From assembly GCA_028455995.1 (NCBI GenBank), contig JABELC010000006.1, forward strand, positions 310,001 through 374,000: a stretch of DNA of 64,000 nucleotides, written 5' to 3'. The DNA is from Scleromitrula shiraiana. Taxonomy: Eukaryota > Ascomycota > Leotiomycetes > Helotiales > Sclerotiniaceae. A program made the translations under genes and the position numbers. The notes under the pieces were generated by a model. The model was not told where the DNA came from. It ran no database searches and was given only the letters and a program-made list of their open reading frames with translations. Shown in pieces: positions 1 through 12,037 of the stretch. Position 1 is the first letter of the stretch. Every line of letters starts with the position of its first letter.

Positions 1-178
1 TTCCATACAATTCGAATTAATCCATCCATCCATCCATCCATCCCATCAATCCTTAATTCCTTGAGGTTTTCCTTGGTCAATAACGATATACAGTATACCT
101 ACCAGTATTGTTCACAACCTGGGGCCATTCACAATATAAATCAATTATTAGGATTTTAACTGTGTCACCATAATCACA
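1..178. promoter_or_regulatory. 5' flank of pal1
   Basis: Short upstream flank cut by the window edge. It holds a CATC tetranucleotide run at about 24-41 and AT-rich sequence leading to the ATG at 179. No specific promoter element is recognised. Confidence 0.3.
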
Positions 179-2141
179 ATGTCATTAAGTTCTATCCAAC
201 CAGATCATGAAGGTAAGTTCAAAAAAGAGTTCTTGTAATCTATGCGCCGCGAGCTTGCGACAACCAAACTCTCGATCCCCACTTATCAACGTTCGGATTG
301 TATCAAATTACCTGTCCAGCGTTTCGTTATCTTTAACCTTCCTGCATCATTGGCACCTTTGCTATAAGCATGAACCCGCAAACTGACCTTGAGAAATCTT
401 GTTTTTGATTAGGCAATCGATCGCCCGCACTATCTATGAATCTCTCCTCAAACAACCCCTTTCGGAATCGAGCTGCGTCTCCTGCTATGCCCTCTTCTAC
501 TCAACGTTCCCCCCGAGAACCTCCTCCAAGACCTGTATCGAGAAATCCTTTCTTAGATTCTCCAGCTACAACTTCAACTTCACCCCCTAATACAATGGCT
601 TTTCAACAACGAACATCTCCCACTTCCACAAGTCCAGGCTTGACTGGAAATGCTGCCCAATTATTCGTACGTTCCCTCGATCTATCATAACTATTTTGCC
701 CCTGTTCCTGAAACTTGAAGGGTGTTACATGAGCATCTACCTTACATATTGGGTCATTGAATGCCAAGCATATGTATGGAATGATTATTAACATGAGATA
801 TGTAGGATGAACTCACACTCAATGATAAACCTGTTCCCAATCGAGGGAACAAGCCACTCCCTCCAGCACGAGCAAACACTGGGGGTCAACCACAAAGAGA
901 GAATATACCACCACCTGGGAAATTATTAAATGGCCACAGACCAATGCGATCTCAAGAAGAGGCAATGCGTGCTAGAAGAGCTGCTGGAAAAACGACCTCT
1001 CCTGCAGATGTATTAGATATTTTTGCCGATCCAAATGAGAGTCCAAGACGAGGAGCAAGACGAAATTCAGATACTTCTATCGCTGGAAGAAAGCTACTTA
1101 ATCCTCAAGATGACAGCCGATATTTGGATCCGGAGAAAGAGAAGAGACGAGAACCTAGGAGTAAAACTAGCAAGAATAGAAAGCTTAGGAATCCTGTTGA
1201 CAGTATTGATCAATTAGATGCAACAAGTATATTTGGGACTGGGGGTAAGTTTTTCTATAATTGTTTAAAAATTATTAAACTAATCTTGAATAGCATTCCA
1301 CCACGATGGACCATTCGATGCTTGCAACCCTAGCCGTAACAAAGCAGGAAGCCGACGTGCACCAATGCAAGCCTTTGCAAAGGATTCAATCAACAATACT
1401 CTTGGAGGTGGTGGACCTTTGAACGATAAACCTGATCATGCACTATTTATGGGCAATAGTGATGTAGAAGCTTTCACTGATTATTCTCGTGGAGGAGAAA
1501 TGGTTAATGCCTACGAATCATATGGTGATCGCCCAGCACCTTCTCGTGTCGAGCCAAACGTTGAGAGTTCTTACACTCGTGTCGAACCAATTCATTCCAC
1601 AGAAACAATGGGGCTTGGTACATCTACTTTCCTCGAGGGAGCACCAGCCTCTCGAACAGCCATTCAGCAAAACCAACCATCCCCCATGGAAGGTGTCCTA
1701 GGACGTAAGAAATCATTGGCACAGAAGATTCGTGGAATCAACGGTCGACGTGATTATGGTCCCTCGGGAAGAATAACTAGTCCCGAAGGAGTCTATTCCC
1801 CAAGTTACATACCAGGCGGCGGTAGAGCAAATGAGGCAAATCCATTTTTCAACGAATTCAGCAAGGGTGATGATACTATCAAGGAAGAAAGTATCTCGGT
1901 TGCCGAACTACCACGACGACCGGGACAGGGACGCTCGAGAGCTCCTTCTAGCCCACCCGGAATCGAAAGAAGAGTTACGAGTGATGGGGCGGAATCGAGA
2001 GGGCCACCTCCTCAGGCTGGCGGTGGTGCTGGGGGTGGGGGATTCCTTTCCAGAGTTAAGAGTTTGAAGGGGGGAACGAGGAAACCGAGGGTGGAGAATA
2101 AACCGCTACCTACTTCTACTGCTGCTCCTCAGTTACTTTAA
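179..2141 (+). CDS. pal1: Pal1-family cell morphology protein
   Basis: Four exons join in frame: 179-212, 413-666, 806-1244 and 1294-2141, giving about 524 residues. Donors are GTAAGT, GTACGT and GTAAGT; every intron ends in TAG. The start at 179 was chosen because exon 1 joins in phase to the open frame around 436 without a stop. The Pal1 signature is the block at the exon 3/4 junction containing HHDGPFDACNPSRNK (about residues 244-258), preceded by a basic stretch rich in SKNRKLRNP. Both ends are low-complexity, rich in Ser, Pro and Gly. In fission yeast Pal1 is a cortical protein needed for cylindrical cell shape, and in budding yeast it is an early endocytic-site protein; a cortical role here is inferred by family. 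Only the central domain is conserved, so the tails are less certain than the core. Confidence 0.9.
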
Positions 2142-2341
2142 ATTGTTTTCTGGTTTGTTTTTTTATTGATGTTTTTTTTTACTTTACTTTATTGAACTGG
2201 AGTGGGATTGGGTTGGGTTTGGTTTGGTTGACTTGGCTTGGCTTGGGTTGAATAAGTCTTGTTTAGTTATTAATAGGTTGACTTTTTTTACTTTTTTTAC
2301 TTTTTTTGAGGGATGGATGATTCAGTAGATTGAGCGCGTGT

Positions 2342-2392
2342 GGAGGAGGAAGAAGAAGAAGAAGAAGAAGAAGAGGGAGAAGAGGAAGATGA
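2342..2392. repeat. GAA/GGA-rich microsatellite
   Basis: Purine-only run of GGA and GAA triplets with interruptions, just downstream of pal1. Confidence 0.85.
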
Positions 2393-2508
2393 TGGAGACG
2401 ATTGGCAAGACAAGAAGGCAGAATTGGTTTGGTTGGTTTGGTTTGATTGGGTTGGAAATACACAGACAGGCAGATTCTTTTATAAGGAAATTCATTCGTA
2501 TCTTTTGT

Positions 2509-2510
<2 letters not shown>

Positions 2511-2570
<60 letters not shown>
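2511..2570. repeat. (ATG)20 microsatellite
   Basis: Twenty uninterrupted copies of ATG, or equivalently GAT on the same strand in another phase. The run is perfect. Confidence 0.95.
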
Positions 2571-2849
2571 CTTTACCTCGTGTCGTCTTATCGTGTCTGG
2601 TTTGAATAATTGGTTTGATGTGTTTATGGGTTTGGATAAAGTAGAGAGAGTATAGCGAAGTGAAGTGAAGTGAAGTGAGGTGAGGTGAGGTGGCTTGACT
2701 GTTTGTTTAAATCGAATGTTCGTTAGTTTTACTTTTCTTTTCTTACTTCTCAGTTCTCACTTTTCAGTTCTTCTTTTTGCTTCAAGTTTCTCTTCTGTTA
2801 TTTTTATTGTTATTGTTGTTATATTATGGGATAGATATATACTTTTGTC

Positions 2850-3054
2850 CTTTTCTTCTTTTCTTCTTTTCTTCTTTTCTTCTTTTCTTCTTTTCTTCTT
2901 TTCTTCTTCTCTTCTTCTCTTCTTCTCTTCTTCTCTTCTTCTCTTCTTCTCTTCTTCTCTTCTTCTCTTCTTCTCTTCTTCTCTTCTTCTCTTCTTTTCT
3001 TCTTTTCTTCTTTTCTTCTTTTCTTCTTTTCTTCTTTTCTTCTTTTCTTCTTTT
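2850..3054. repeat. 8-bp pyrimidine minisatellite (CTTCTTTT/CTTCTTCT)
   Basis: About 205 bp of pure pyrimidine made of an 8-bp unit. Outer copies read CTTCTTTT and the central copies read CTTCTTCT, so one homogenised variant sits inside an array of the other. Strong purine/pyrimidine strand bias makes triplex (H-DNA) formation possible. Confidence 0.9.
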
Positions 3055-3133
3055 ATTTTATCTTCTTTATTATTATAATAATATATATTCACTTCCTTAC
3101 TATTTACTATTTACTATTTACTGTATCTCCTCC

Positions 3134-3170
3134 TTTCTTCCTTCCTTCCTTCCTTCCTTCCTTCCTTCTT
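3134..3170. repeat. (CTTC)n microsatellite
   Basis: About nine copies of CTTC with slightly degenerate ends. Confidence 0.85.
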
Positions 3171-3507
3171 TCTTCTCATTTTTTAGAAGATAAATTAGAT
3201 TAGAGTTTGATCATTGGGTTTTTATTTATTTATCTATTCATCTATTCATTCATACACACACCCTCTCCCATCATAAAGAGATCTAATTAGAGTTGAAGCG
3301 CCAGATTGAGATGGTTAAAGGGATGGGATGGGTTGGGTTGGGTTGGATTGAGTTGGGTTGAGTATAGATGGATGGGAGAGGTAGTTGGAGGGTGAGGGAG
3401 GTAGTGGGATGGATGGATGGAGGGAGGGATGGAGGGATATAAGAAGGGGAGGAGATGGAAATAGAGATAGAGATAGAGAAATCAGTAATTTATTGGTTTA
3501 TTGATTC

Positions 3508-3546
<39 letters not shown>
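3508..3546. repeat. (GATT)n microsatellite
   Basis: About nine to ten copies of the GATT tetranucleotide. Confidence 0.9.
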
Positions 3547-3594
3547 TGATTGGGTTGATGGGTAGGTAGGTTGAAGGAAGCGAGATAGTATAAT

Positions 3595-3662
3595 TAGTTA
3601 GTTAGTCAGTTAGTCAATCAGTCAGTCAGTCAGTCAGTCAGTCAGTCAGTCAGTCAGTCAGT
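3595..3662. repeat. (AGTC)n/(AGTT) microsatellite
   Basis: Perfect GTCA copies from about 3619, preceded by degenerate GTTA copies on the left edge, as expected of an array decaying from its flank. Confidence 0.9.
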
Positions 3663-3977
3663 TAGGTATAATAGAATGGGATGGGATTAAAGTTGATATC
3701 TGATCTGGAATTGAAGTAGTTTGGTTAATCGTGATTGTGATTGTGATGTCTGATTTTTGATTATGGGGTTGATCTTCATGTGCTGTGATTTGATATGAGA
3801 TGATTTGATGTGATTTGATTTTATTGATTAGTTAATTTGATATGTCGTATATGTAATGAGACGATGGATTTTTGTTTTTTTAGGGAGATAGAGGGGTGGT
3901 AGGTGGGTGGGAGAGAATGGGATGGATGGGATGGGTGCATGGTGGTGAGTATGGGAGTATGAGTGGGAGTTGGGTTG

Positions 3978-4033
3978 GATGATGATGATGATGATGGTGA
4001 TGGTGATGATGATGATGATGATGATGATGATGA
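3978..4033. repeat. (GAT)n microsatellite with GGT interruptions
   Basis: GAT triplets with two GGTGAT interruptions near the middle. Confidence 0.9.
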
Positions 4034-4186
4034 GAGGGGAAGGAGAAGTGAAGCTGTGAAGCGGTGAGAGGATGAGGGGATGAAAGAGAGGGTGAAGGAG
4101 TGATGGGTTGGTGAGAGAATGAGAGGGGATAGTGGGATGGATAATGGATAATGGATATTATGAAAGTTGGAGATGATGAGGGGGAG

Positions 4187-4280
4187 GATAGAGATAGAGA
4201 TAGAGATAGAGATAGAGATAGAGATAGAGATAGAGATAGAGATAGAGATAGAGATAGAGATAGAGATAGAGATAGAGATA
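4187..4280. repeat. (GAGATA)15 hexanucleotide repeat
   Basis: About 94 bp of the 6-bp unit GAGATA, essentially perfect, ending in AAGGATAAGG. Confidence 0.95.
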
Positions 4281-4335
4281 AGGATAAGGGATGAGAGAGA
4301 TCTAAAGTAGATGGGTGGGTAGGTAGGTAGGTAGG

Positions 4336-4369
4336 TAATAGAGAGCGGTGGTTAATAGAGAGCGGTGGT
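4336..4369. repeat. 17-bp perfect tandem duplication
   Basis: The unit TAATAGAGAGCGGTGGT occurs twice head to tail with no mismatch, directly after a GGTA run. Confidence 0.9.
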
Positions 4370-5399
4370 TAAGATGTAAGTGGATGGATTTAGGTGGTTA
4401 AGGGTGAATGAGATATAAGATATATCTAGATTTATAACTCGAACGTTTATAAACTCGACAAATTGCAATGAAGTCAGTAAGAGTACAAATATAGGAACCT
4501 AAAAGATATGGTTTGGTTATGATATCATGTCGGTTCTCAGCCCAAAGGATTGATCTTCGATCTCTATATTCGTGTGCCAACTATATTTGACTACTATTCT
4601 CTTACCTGCCAATTCCCAATACGAAATCAGAATCCAGTTGTCTTTTCGTATATTTCCTCTTTGGATAGTATTTGTTTTAATCTCATATCGTATGTAAGAT
4701 GTTGTATGTAAATTTATGGTGAAACATTATACGAAATATGCCATGCAGTTCCATTTCAATATCATGTCAGCCCAGCCGGCAACCTTAAAACACGATAGTC
4801 TAATTCTCAGTGGTTGAATAACGCGCATTAGCACTTGCTTCCATGTCATTATGATCTACAGCATTTTATCCGCACCAGGAACAGAAACAGTTCCTGAAAT
4901 GTCATATTCCCTATGAAACGAATGAAACGAAAGGGGAAGAAGATGGATGGATGGATCCAGATTGTTAAGTCAGCTGTGATTGTCATCTCGGGATGAGACT
5001 GACAACTGACATGACAGCTTACTAAAAATAAAAACTTGCTGGAACTATAGTATTCAAATATAGCTGGTGATTTTCATGGAACTTTCCAAGAGATAGCTGA
5101 GAGAAGAATGAGTCTGGAGGTTAATTTAGGATTGGGAAAATGTTGCATGCTACATACATACGTATGTATGAAAGCTTACCTTACTGTATCGTACATATGA
5201 TATCTAGGTATGCATGTATGCATGTATGTATATATGGATTGTATATATAGTGAGTAGTACAAGTAAGTATAAAATTACCGACTACCCAGGCGCGTGGGTG
5301 GTAGGTAAGGCGAAGGAGCCGCCCGCCAACCCATCATATAATAAGGTATAAATAAACCTCGAGGACGTTAATGTTGAGCTGATCGGGTGGTGTGACATT

Positions 5400-5486
5400 G
5401 TTTCAGGAATATATATAAATACATAGTAAATGTGTGTATTTGAGTTTGAGCTGATAACGTTTCACAGTTTCAGGAATATATATAAC
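5400..5486. repeat. Spaced direct repeat
   Basis: GTTTCAGGAATATATATA occurs at about 5400 and again at about 5468, 68 bp apart, each in a similar AT-rich setting. Confidence 0.7.
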
Positions 5487-5651
5487 CCTAAAAATCCCAG
5501 ATACGCATGGAGATGCAGATGAAGGTGTGAGAGTCCCATTCCCAACGGGATTATCGATTAGAACTAATGACACCTGGACCTAGACTGGGACTCTTATATA
5601 GCGAATAGGAGAGTGAGGACCAGCGAGGATAGGTGAAAAGTTCCAAGCAAA

Positions 5652-5705
5652 TTTGAAATATAAAATGTCATACTAATTTTTGAAATATAAAATGTCATAC
5701 TAATT
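5652..5705. repeat. 27-bp perfect tandem duplication
   Basis: A 27-bp unit, beginning TTTGAAATATAAAATG and ending CATACTAATT, is repeated head to tail without mismatch. Confidence 0.9.
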
Positions 5706-6123
5706 CTGACAGTCTTAATATTCACTGATGATTGGTTCTCAAGATGTGGAGGAGGAAGACTTGACTTGGGGGTAGGGGGGGTAAGGGGGGGCCAAGAAAA
5801 TGGTGGACTTGGACCTGATGACAATGAGAATGTCAAACTGGAAGAAAATGATCGCTGCTTTAAATTTTTGGATTCTCTGAAATTTGAATATACATACCAA
5901 ATGGCCCCCAATTTCAATTTTTCATAACGGTTCATGGATTCATGAATCATGCATGATAAACTTACTAATAAGGAATACTCGTAAAAGCAGCAGTGTTTAA
6001 AAATCCCCCTCATGATCTTCACAACTTGTGGTTCTCGGCTCTATTTCGACCTACAATAATGCAATAATAATAGTAATAAAAATAATAAAAATAATAATTA
6101 AATAATAATAAAAATAATAATTA

Positions 6124-6366
<243 letters not shown>

Positions 6367-6912
6367 TCTTTCATCCATCCATCTTTATTACTCTAGTTCT
6401 AACTTTTTCGTCCACCCCCCCTTAGTTGATTGAATCATTAATTGATAGTTCTAAGTTTATATTATCTCAAGTATATTATCCACAAAATTCCTCATTTGAA
6501 TGATCTTCAAGTTCTTTCAAATATTCCAACTAACATTTATAGTTTCTTATGACAAAGTTTCATTCATTCTCTTTACTTGGAACTATATTATAAGTTTGAT
6601 CTTTCTATACAATTACTTTAGTATACTATAGTATACTATATATCAATCATCCCTATATCAATATCAATATCAATATCAATATCATAACAGAACAAACGCC
6701 ATCACGAGAATTAATCCATTCTACAACGTTTTTCAAACACTGGACGAAAAGAACCCCGTGAAGATCAGCAAACGTTTCGTGGGCACTGACTTGACTGATT
6801 GATTAATTGGATCGATTGATGGACGGGATTGATATTGATATTGATCTTGATTTTGATTTGACTTGACTTACTTGACTTACTTGACACAAAAACCCTCGGA
6901 CATTATTATTTG

Positions 6913-6940
6913 ACTGTACGTACGTACAGTGTGCATGCAC
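6913..6940. promoter_or_regulatory. Adjacent perfect palindromes upstream of the Zn2Cys6 gene
   Basis: An 18-bp perfect palindrome, ACTGTACGTACGTACAGT (6913-6930), is followed at once by the 10-bp palindrome GTGCATGCAC (6931-6940). They lie about 210-235 bp before the ATG at 7149, in a locally GC-richer stretch. They could be a dimer binding site, but no known factor is assigned. Confidence 0.45.
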
Positions 6941-7148
6941 TGACTACACTGCGTTGCGCTACCGACCGGTGGTGTGCACCGTCAATTTTTTTATCTCCCG
7001 GTAACAGAGAGTACAGTAATTCGTCTGATATATGCGACGAATACTGTAGAAGAACAAGGAGAGAGGCAAAAAAACGATCACATTAGGTGTATCTGAATTG
7101 GAGAATACGAACTCAAGATCAAATCAAGCTCGAGAAATAGAGAACGAG

Positions 7149-9338
7149 ATGAATTCTAATATACCGAGATTATCGGTAGATGGAAATGGATTGAAGTCGG
7201 AGATTTCTGATTCTATATCACCACTGGATGACTCGTCGCAATCGCATTCGCAATCGTTTACATATGGGCAACAAGAGAAACAACAGCAGCAGCAACAACA
7301 GAAAAAGGTTAAGGCGCCGAGATTATATCATAAGAAATCGAGAAATGGTTGTCAGAGATGTAAAGCTCGTCGTGTTAAAGTATGTTGATTTATTTTTACT
7401 TTTTTATTCGTTTTTATTTCGATTTTCATATTGGATCTTGGTTTATCGTTACAATGTATTCGCTTGCCACCCAGTTGATTGTTACTTCACGTACAATACA
7501 GTATTGAATTTTAAATTCTCATTATTCGAGATACACATAATTCTACATTCTTGGAAATATTTTATGCACTCTATGTATTTAAATCTCAATTGAGATGTAT
7601 GAGGATAGTTTCCACATCAGATCTTTGTACTTTTGTTATCATTCAATTAATGAGATGCAATATATCCACATGTATGCAATTGGTATGCGAGGTTTGTTGG
7701 ATTAAAGGATCGGCGCTCTATCATTTCTATGGTCACAAAACTTCTGCCTGTACATTCAATTTGCTTAGAATATCTTGTACTAATTCTATATAGTGCGATG
7801 AATCAAGACCAATATGCAATAATTGTATAAGGCATCGGCTTGAATGCATTTACTTAAAACCACCACCACTTCCAACACCAAATCAAACAAATAAGATCAA
7901 TCCTAACAATACTTCCGAAAGAATAAGTATACATACACTTACTGAAGATCTGAGTACTACATCATTCAAGCAACCTCGAACAGGAGAAGATGAAATCCCA
8001 CGAACTATTAATTCTACTTATTATGACGATATACCAGAATCCAAATCTCGACGAATGCTCGAACTTCGTCTTCTTCAAAATTATATTGTAAATACATCCC
8101 CCACATTCCCAGGATGTCATACACCCGAAGCTCGAGCTCTTTGGTCAGTTGAAGTACCTAAATTAGCTTTTCAAGCTCCAAATCTTCTCTATGCTATGTT
8201 TGCATACTCCGCACTTCATCATATTGTCATCGATCCTTCCAATCAAGAAATGCAAACCGCACGACAACATTACTTAGGGCTCACTCTACGTGAACAGCAC
8301 AAAGCCGTCGCATCTTTAAGTGGAGAATCTGCTGATGCTGTCTGTTTCACCTCTATCCTCATTCTCAATGATGCCTTCTCTAGTCTTCAAGTTCGTCCTA
8401 TAAAACCATATACATTACCTATGCATTGGTTACAAATGGCACGAGGAGTTGCTTCCGTCTTTCCAGTCGCCATGCAACTTATTAAGCATAATCCAAAATC
8501 AAAGGCTATGCAACTACTCCGGACGAAACCGGCACTTACAAGACCAGAAGAATACAATCGCCCCAGTAATTATATACACTTTCAAGGAATCCTTTCATTT
8601 CCTCCACCAATTTCAGAGTATTCAAGTCATGCTCCTTCGCCTGCTGCTTCATCTACTAGCTCTTATAATCACCACTCTTCTCCGATGGCTACAGATACAT
8701 CATATCATTATCATCATCCTTCACCCTCTTCATCTACAACCTCACATTCCACAAACACTACAGCCACCCACGATCACCATACCACTTTATGTGATAAATA
8801 CGACCCCTCAATTCCTCATCCATCCATCCCACCCGCCAATCTCCTCGCCTACCAACACGCCCTCACCTACCTCGGAGCCATCCACCACGCCATCACCACT
8901 CCAACTCCTTCCTCTCACACCCTCTCATCAAACCCACTACCGACTCCTTACCCCTCACATTTCACAGCCGTCTCTACACCCGAACCCGCGCAAGCCACTT
9001 CCCGTCGTTTCACAGCCTTCGGATTACAAGTGCCGAAGAAATTTATAGATTTGGTTGAGGAGAGGGATGAAAGGGCTTTAATTATTTTTGCGCATTATTT
9101 TGCTTTGGCGAAATATCTGGTGCTGAAGGATGAGAAGGGCATGAATGGGGATGATGATGATGATGATGGGAGGGATGGGAATGGAGATGGGAATGGAAGC
9201 GGGGGTGGAGGTGATAAGGGATTGTTTTGGTGGGTGGGCGATACGGTTAAGAGGGAGGTGGAGGGGATTGCGAGTTTATTGCCGCCGGGGTGGGAAGAGC
9301 TGATGGCGTGGCCGAAGGGGGTGGCGGGGGTGGTGTAG
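7149..9338 (+). CDS. Zn2Cys6 transcription factor, sterol-uptake-control type
   Basis: Exons 7149-7379 and 7794-9338 give about 591 residues. The 414-bp intron (GTATGT...TAG) falls exactly between the Lys and the third Cys of the zinc cluster. The start is the first in-frame ATG; the frame stays open further upstream but only with a TTG. The cluster is perfect: Cys68-x2-Cys71-x6-Cys78-x6-Cys85-x2-Cys88-x6-Cys95, with the basic core CQRCKARRVK. Before it lies a Gln-rich run. From about residue 165, RRMLELRLLQNYIVNTSPTF begins a Fungal_trans_2-like region as seen in Upc2-type regulators. A Ser/His/Thr-rich low-complexity segment follows, then a poly-Asp and Gly/Asp/Asn run near the C-terminus. 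The likely role is a nuclear DNA-binding regulator; a sterol target is inferred from family only. Codons become GC-richer after about 8820. Confidence 0.85.
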
Positions 9339-9863
9339 ATGCATAGGGGGGTTGGGATGAAGATTAATGACTTGTTTGAGTAGAGTGGGCGGAAACGAGA
9401 CGGTGAGAATGGTGTTTGAAGTATATGCTGAGGTCTATGTTTGAGAACCATATTTGTGTCATTAATAGATAGGTGAACGGAATGATTCGCGGCTGAAAAA
9501 AAAAACGAATCAACAGTACGGTTCATGCAGTCAGTTAGCATATATAGAACCAACAATACCGCATCGCCGCACCGATCCACACTACACCGCTCTCGATTCT
9601 ATGAAGCTATGTTCTATTGTCAGGAGCATAGGATTAAAACGAGCTCGAATAGTGTGTAATGAAATGGAAGAACGAATAAATAAAGAGCTGGACGAAAGAA
9701 CCAGGGGGGGGGGGAGAAATCCCCATATCCTCACATCCAGGCAATATACTCACTATATACCTACCATGTAATTATGAGTCTACTCCGAACAGGAAGTTCT
9801 GGCTCTAGTAAATGGAGTGGAGTCATGTTGGGGTGTTCGTTGATAAATGGACGATAGATATGT

Positions 9864-9925
9864 ATGGATGGATGGATGGATGGATGGATGGATGGATGGA
9901 TGGATGGATGGATGGATGGATGGAT
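9864..9925. repeat. (GGAT)~15 microsatellite
   Basis: Perfect GGAT run of about 60 bp, followed by a three-copy repeat around TAGATGACCTTGGA. Confidence 0.92.
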
Positions 9926-10105
9926 AGATGACCTTGGATAGATGACCTTGGATAGATGGCCTTGGATAGATTAATAAGTAAAGAATATAAATATAAATAT
10001 AAATATCAATACTCGAGTATAAATATAAATATTATCAATATCAATATAATTGAGGTCGAGTTTTTGGTAAAGTTGGTAAAGATGATGGAATATAAAACTG
10101 GCTAT

Positions 10106-10131
10106 TTCTTCTTCTTCTTCTTCTTCTTCTT
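10106..10131. repeat. (CTT)n microsatellite
   Basis: About eight perfect CTT copies; a short AAT run follows at about 10184-10206. Confidence 0.9.
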
Positions 10132-10956
10132 GATGCAAGTATAGCATAGTATAGTAAAGTATACATTTCCAACGCTACAAAAATAATAATAATAATAATA
10201 ATAATAACTCGAGAATAATATCGCAGTAATACACACACACACTATCGATGAAATACTAGTTGGTAGCTAATATAAGACTTATACATACTTCTGTAAATCT
10301 AGGATAATCCGAGTCTGAGTCCGGGTCGGAGTCGGAGTGCGAGTTTACTTTTTTTTCTTTTCTATGTCGATTTTTGGTTATGGGTTTTTGGTTACAGATT
10401 TTTGGATGAATGAATGGTTTTGCATGATTTGGTTGCATGATTGTATGATTGTATGTAAAGATAGAAGAAAATCATTATCTAGGCCGCACTCATAATGTTG
10501 TATTTTCTCTGTTTTCGGGATGGTTTAGCTATGGATGGTTTGGCTATGGATGGCTTAGCTATGGATGGCTATTTATTTATTTATTTATTTGTTTCATTGC
10601 GATTATACTATGTTGGAAGTATACTTAAATTATATATGTATGTATGTATGTATGTATAGAGTAGAGTAGACTGGCTGATAACTAGCCTATTCATCATTCA
10701 TCATTCATGTACTCGTATTTGTTAAAATGCAGTATACTAATATGTTGACCCCCCTCCCCCCCTAAAAAAGATGGATAGATGTTGGAGACTGGTTAGTGTC
10801 GGATACTTAGATGGATATTTGGCATGGATTGGATGTATATAATATGATTATTAATATAGGTAGTTAAATTTAGTTGTGATTTGTGATTTGTTGTTTTTGT
10901 TGTTAGTATTTTGGTATTTTGGTATTTTGGTGTGATTTAGAGTTTTAGGGTGCAGT

Positions 10957-11010
10957 AGTGATGGTGATGGTGATTGTGATGGTGATGGTGATGGTGATGG
11001 TGATGTGATG
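10957..11010. repeat. (GATGGT)n hexanucleotide repeat
   Basis: About eight copies of GTGATG with one GTGATT variant. Confidence 0.9.
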
Positions 11011-11712
11011 GGATGGGATGGTTGTGAGGGGATGTAAATAATAATAATAATAACAACAATAATAACAATAACAATTCCTGCTCTTTTATTTACATCTACA
11101 TCTATATCTACATCTACATCTGATATTGTATTTATTCATATACAATAATCTATATACAACATAGAATACGAATACTGTTACTATTATTATTACTATTACT
11201 ATTACTATATATTGAACTGACTTGGCTTTAAATATAGAGTCTCAAGAGTACACCATCCACCCACTATTAGCGCCGCCCCCCCACTCCGCATTGAATTTGA
11301 GACACATGTACCCCAAGAATTTAAAGAATTATCCGTTTATCTGAGGGAGGAAGGAGGGAGGGAGGAAGGGATAATTCATCATTCTATTCTGAATTCATAG
11401 CATAGCCCGTGTTACGAACCTTCAATCCCGCATAAACTTTCAAAGCTGTTGGTTAAAGCAATAGCAACTTAAATCTCAAATCTATCTCATATCTATTCTA
11501 TTCTATTCTATTCTGTATAATAAATAACAAATTGATAAATTTTCTCACAATTTTCTTATTGTATTATTCATTTTTGAAAAGATAGAGTATTTCATATTTC
11601 CATTTTTAATAGAAATAGAAATAGAAAAAATACCAAGACTTTTTCAAAATCCTTAAACAATTTGAACCCCCCCCCCTCCGCTTCCCCCCCGAATTGAGTG
11701 GTGGTAATACGT

Positions 11713-11742
<30 letters not shown>
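11713..11742. repeat. (AAC)10 microsatellite
   Basis: Ten perfect ACA/AAC copies about 300 bp upstream of the SKT5 start, probably within its promoter or 5' leader. Confidence 0.9.
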
Positions 11743-11744
<2 letters not shown>

Positions 11745-12037
11745 TCTGATCGCGGGAACGAAAGAAATCCGAATCCTTGACCGAAACGTTTGATCACTCA
11801 CCCCTTTTGAAAAGTCAACAAATTAATCAATTCCTACAATTTTGAAGACGAGAGTATTTGTTAGAGTTTCTTTAAGAGGTTGATGGTTTAAATTTCTGTA
11901 GAAATAGGTTGTTGATTAAATGGGTTGAATTTTTTGTTATTGTTAAGAATTGGCGTCAAAAGATCTTACAGGACAAGAAAGGAAAAGAGAAAAGAGGAAT
12001 TGAACTGAATTGAATACAGGAGAGGAAAATCCAAATC

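Larger units (their letters stand above)
9339..12037. other. Intergenic region between the Zn2Cys6 gene and SKT5
   Basis: About 2.7 kb without a supported gene. It contains many short tandem repeats (main ones listed separately), a G run at 9704-9714, a three-copy 16-bp GGATGG-TTTAGCTAT-like repeat at about 10515-10565, a 'GATGACCTTG' minisatellite at about 9925-9970, ATGT repeats near 10635-10660, and CTCC/AGGG runs near 11340-11370. Confidence 0.65.

Noticed and set aside
2695..3193. Long frames on both strands rich in Phe/Ser/Leu or Lys/Arg/Glu
   Set aside because: Produced by the pyrimidine 8-bp array.
3595..4280. Possible CRISPR-like array in repeated DNA
   Set aside because: Simple tandem repeats without spacers in a eukaryotic genome.
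5594..6022. 142-codon minus-strand frame
   Set aside because: No domain, spans a tandem duplication, composition like the flanking non-coding DNA.
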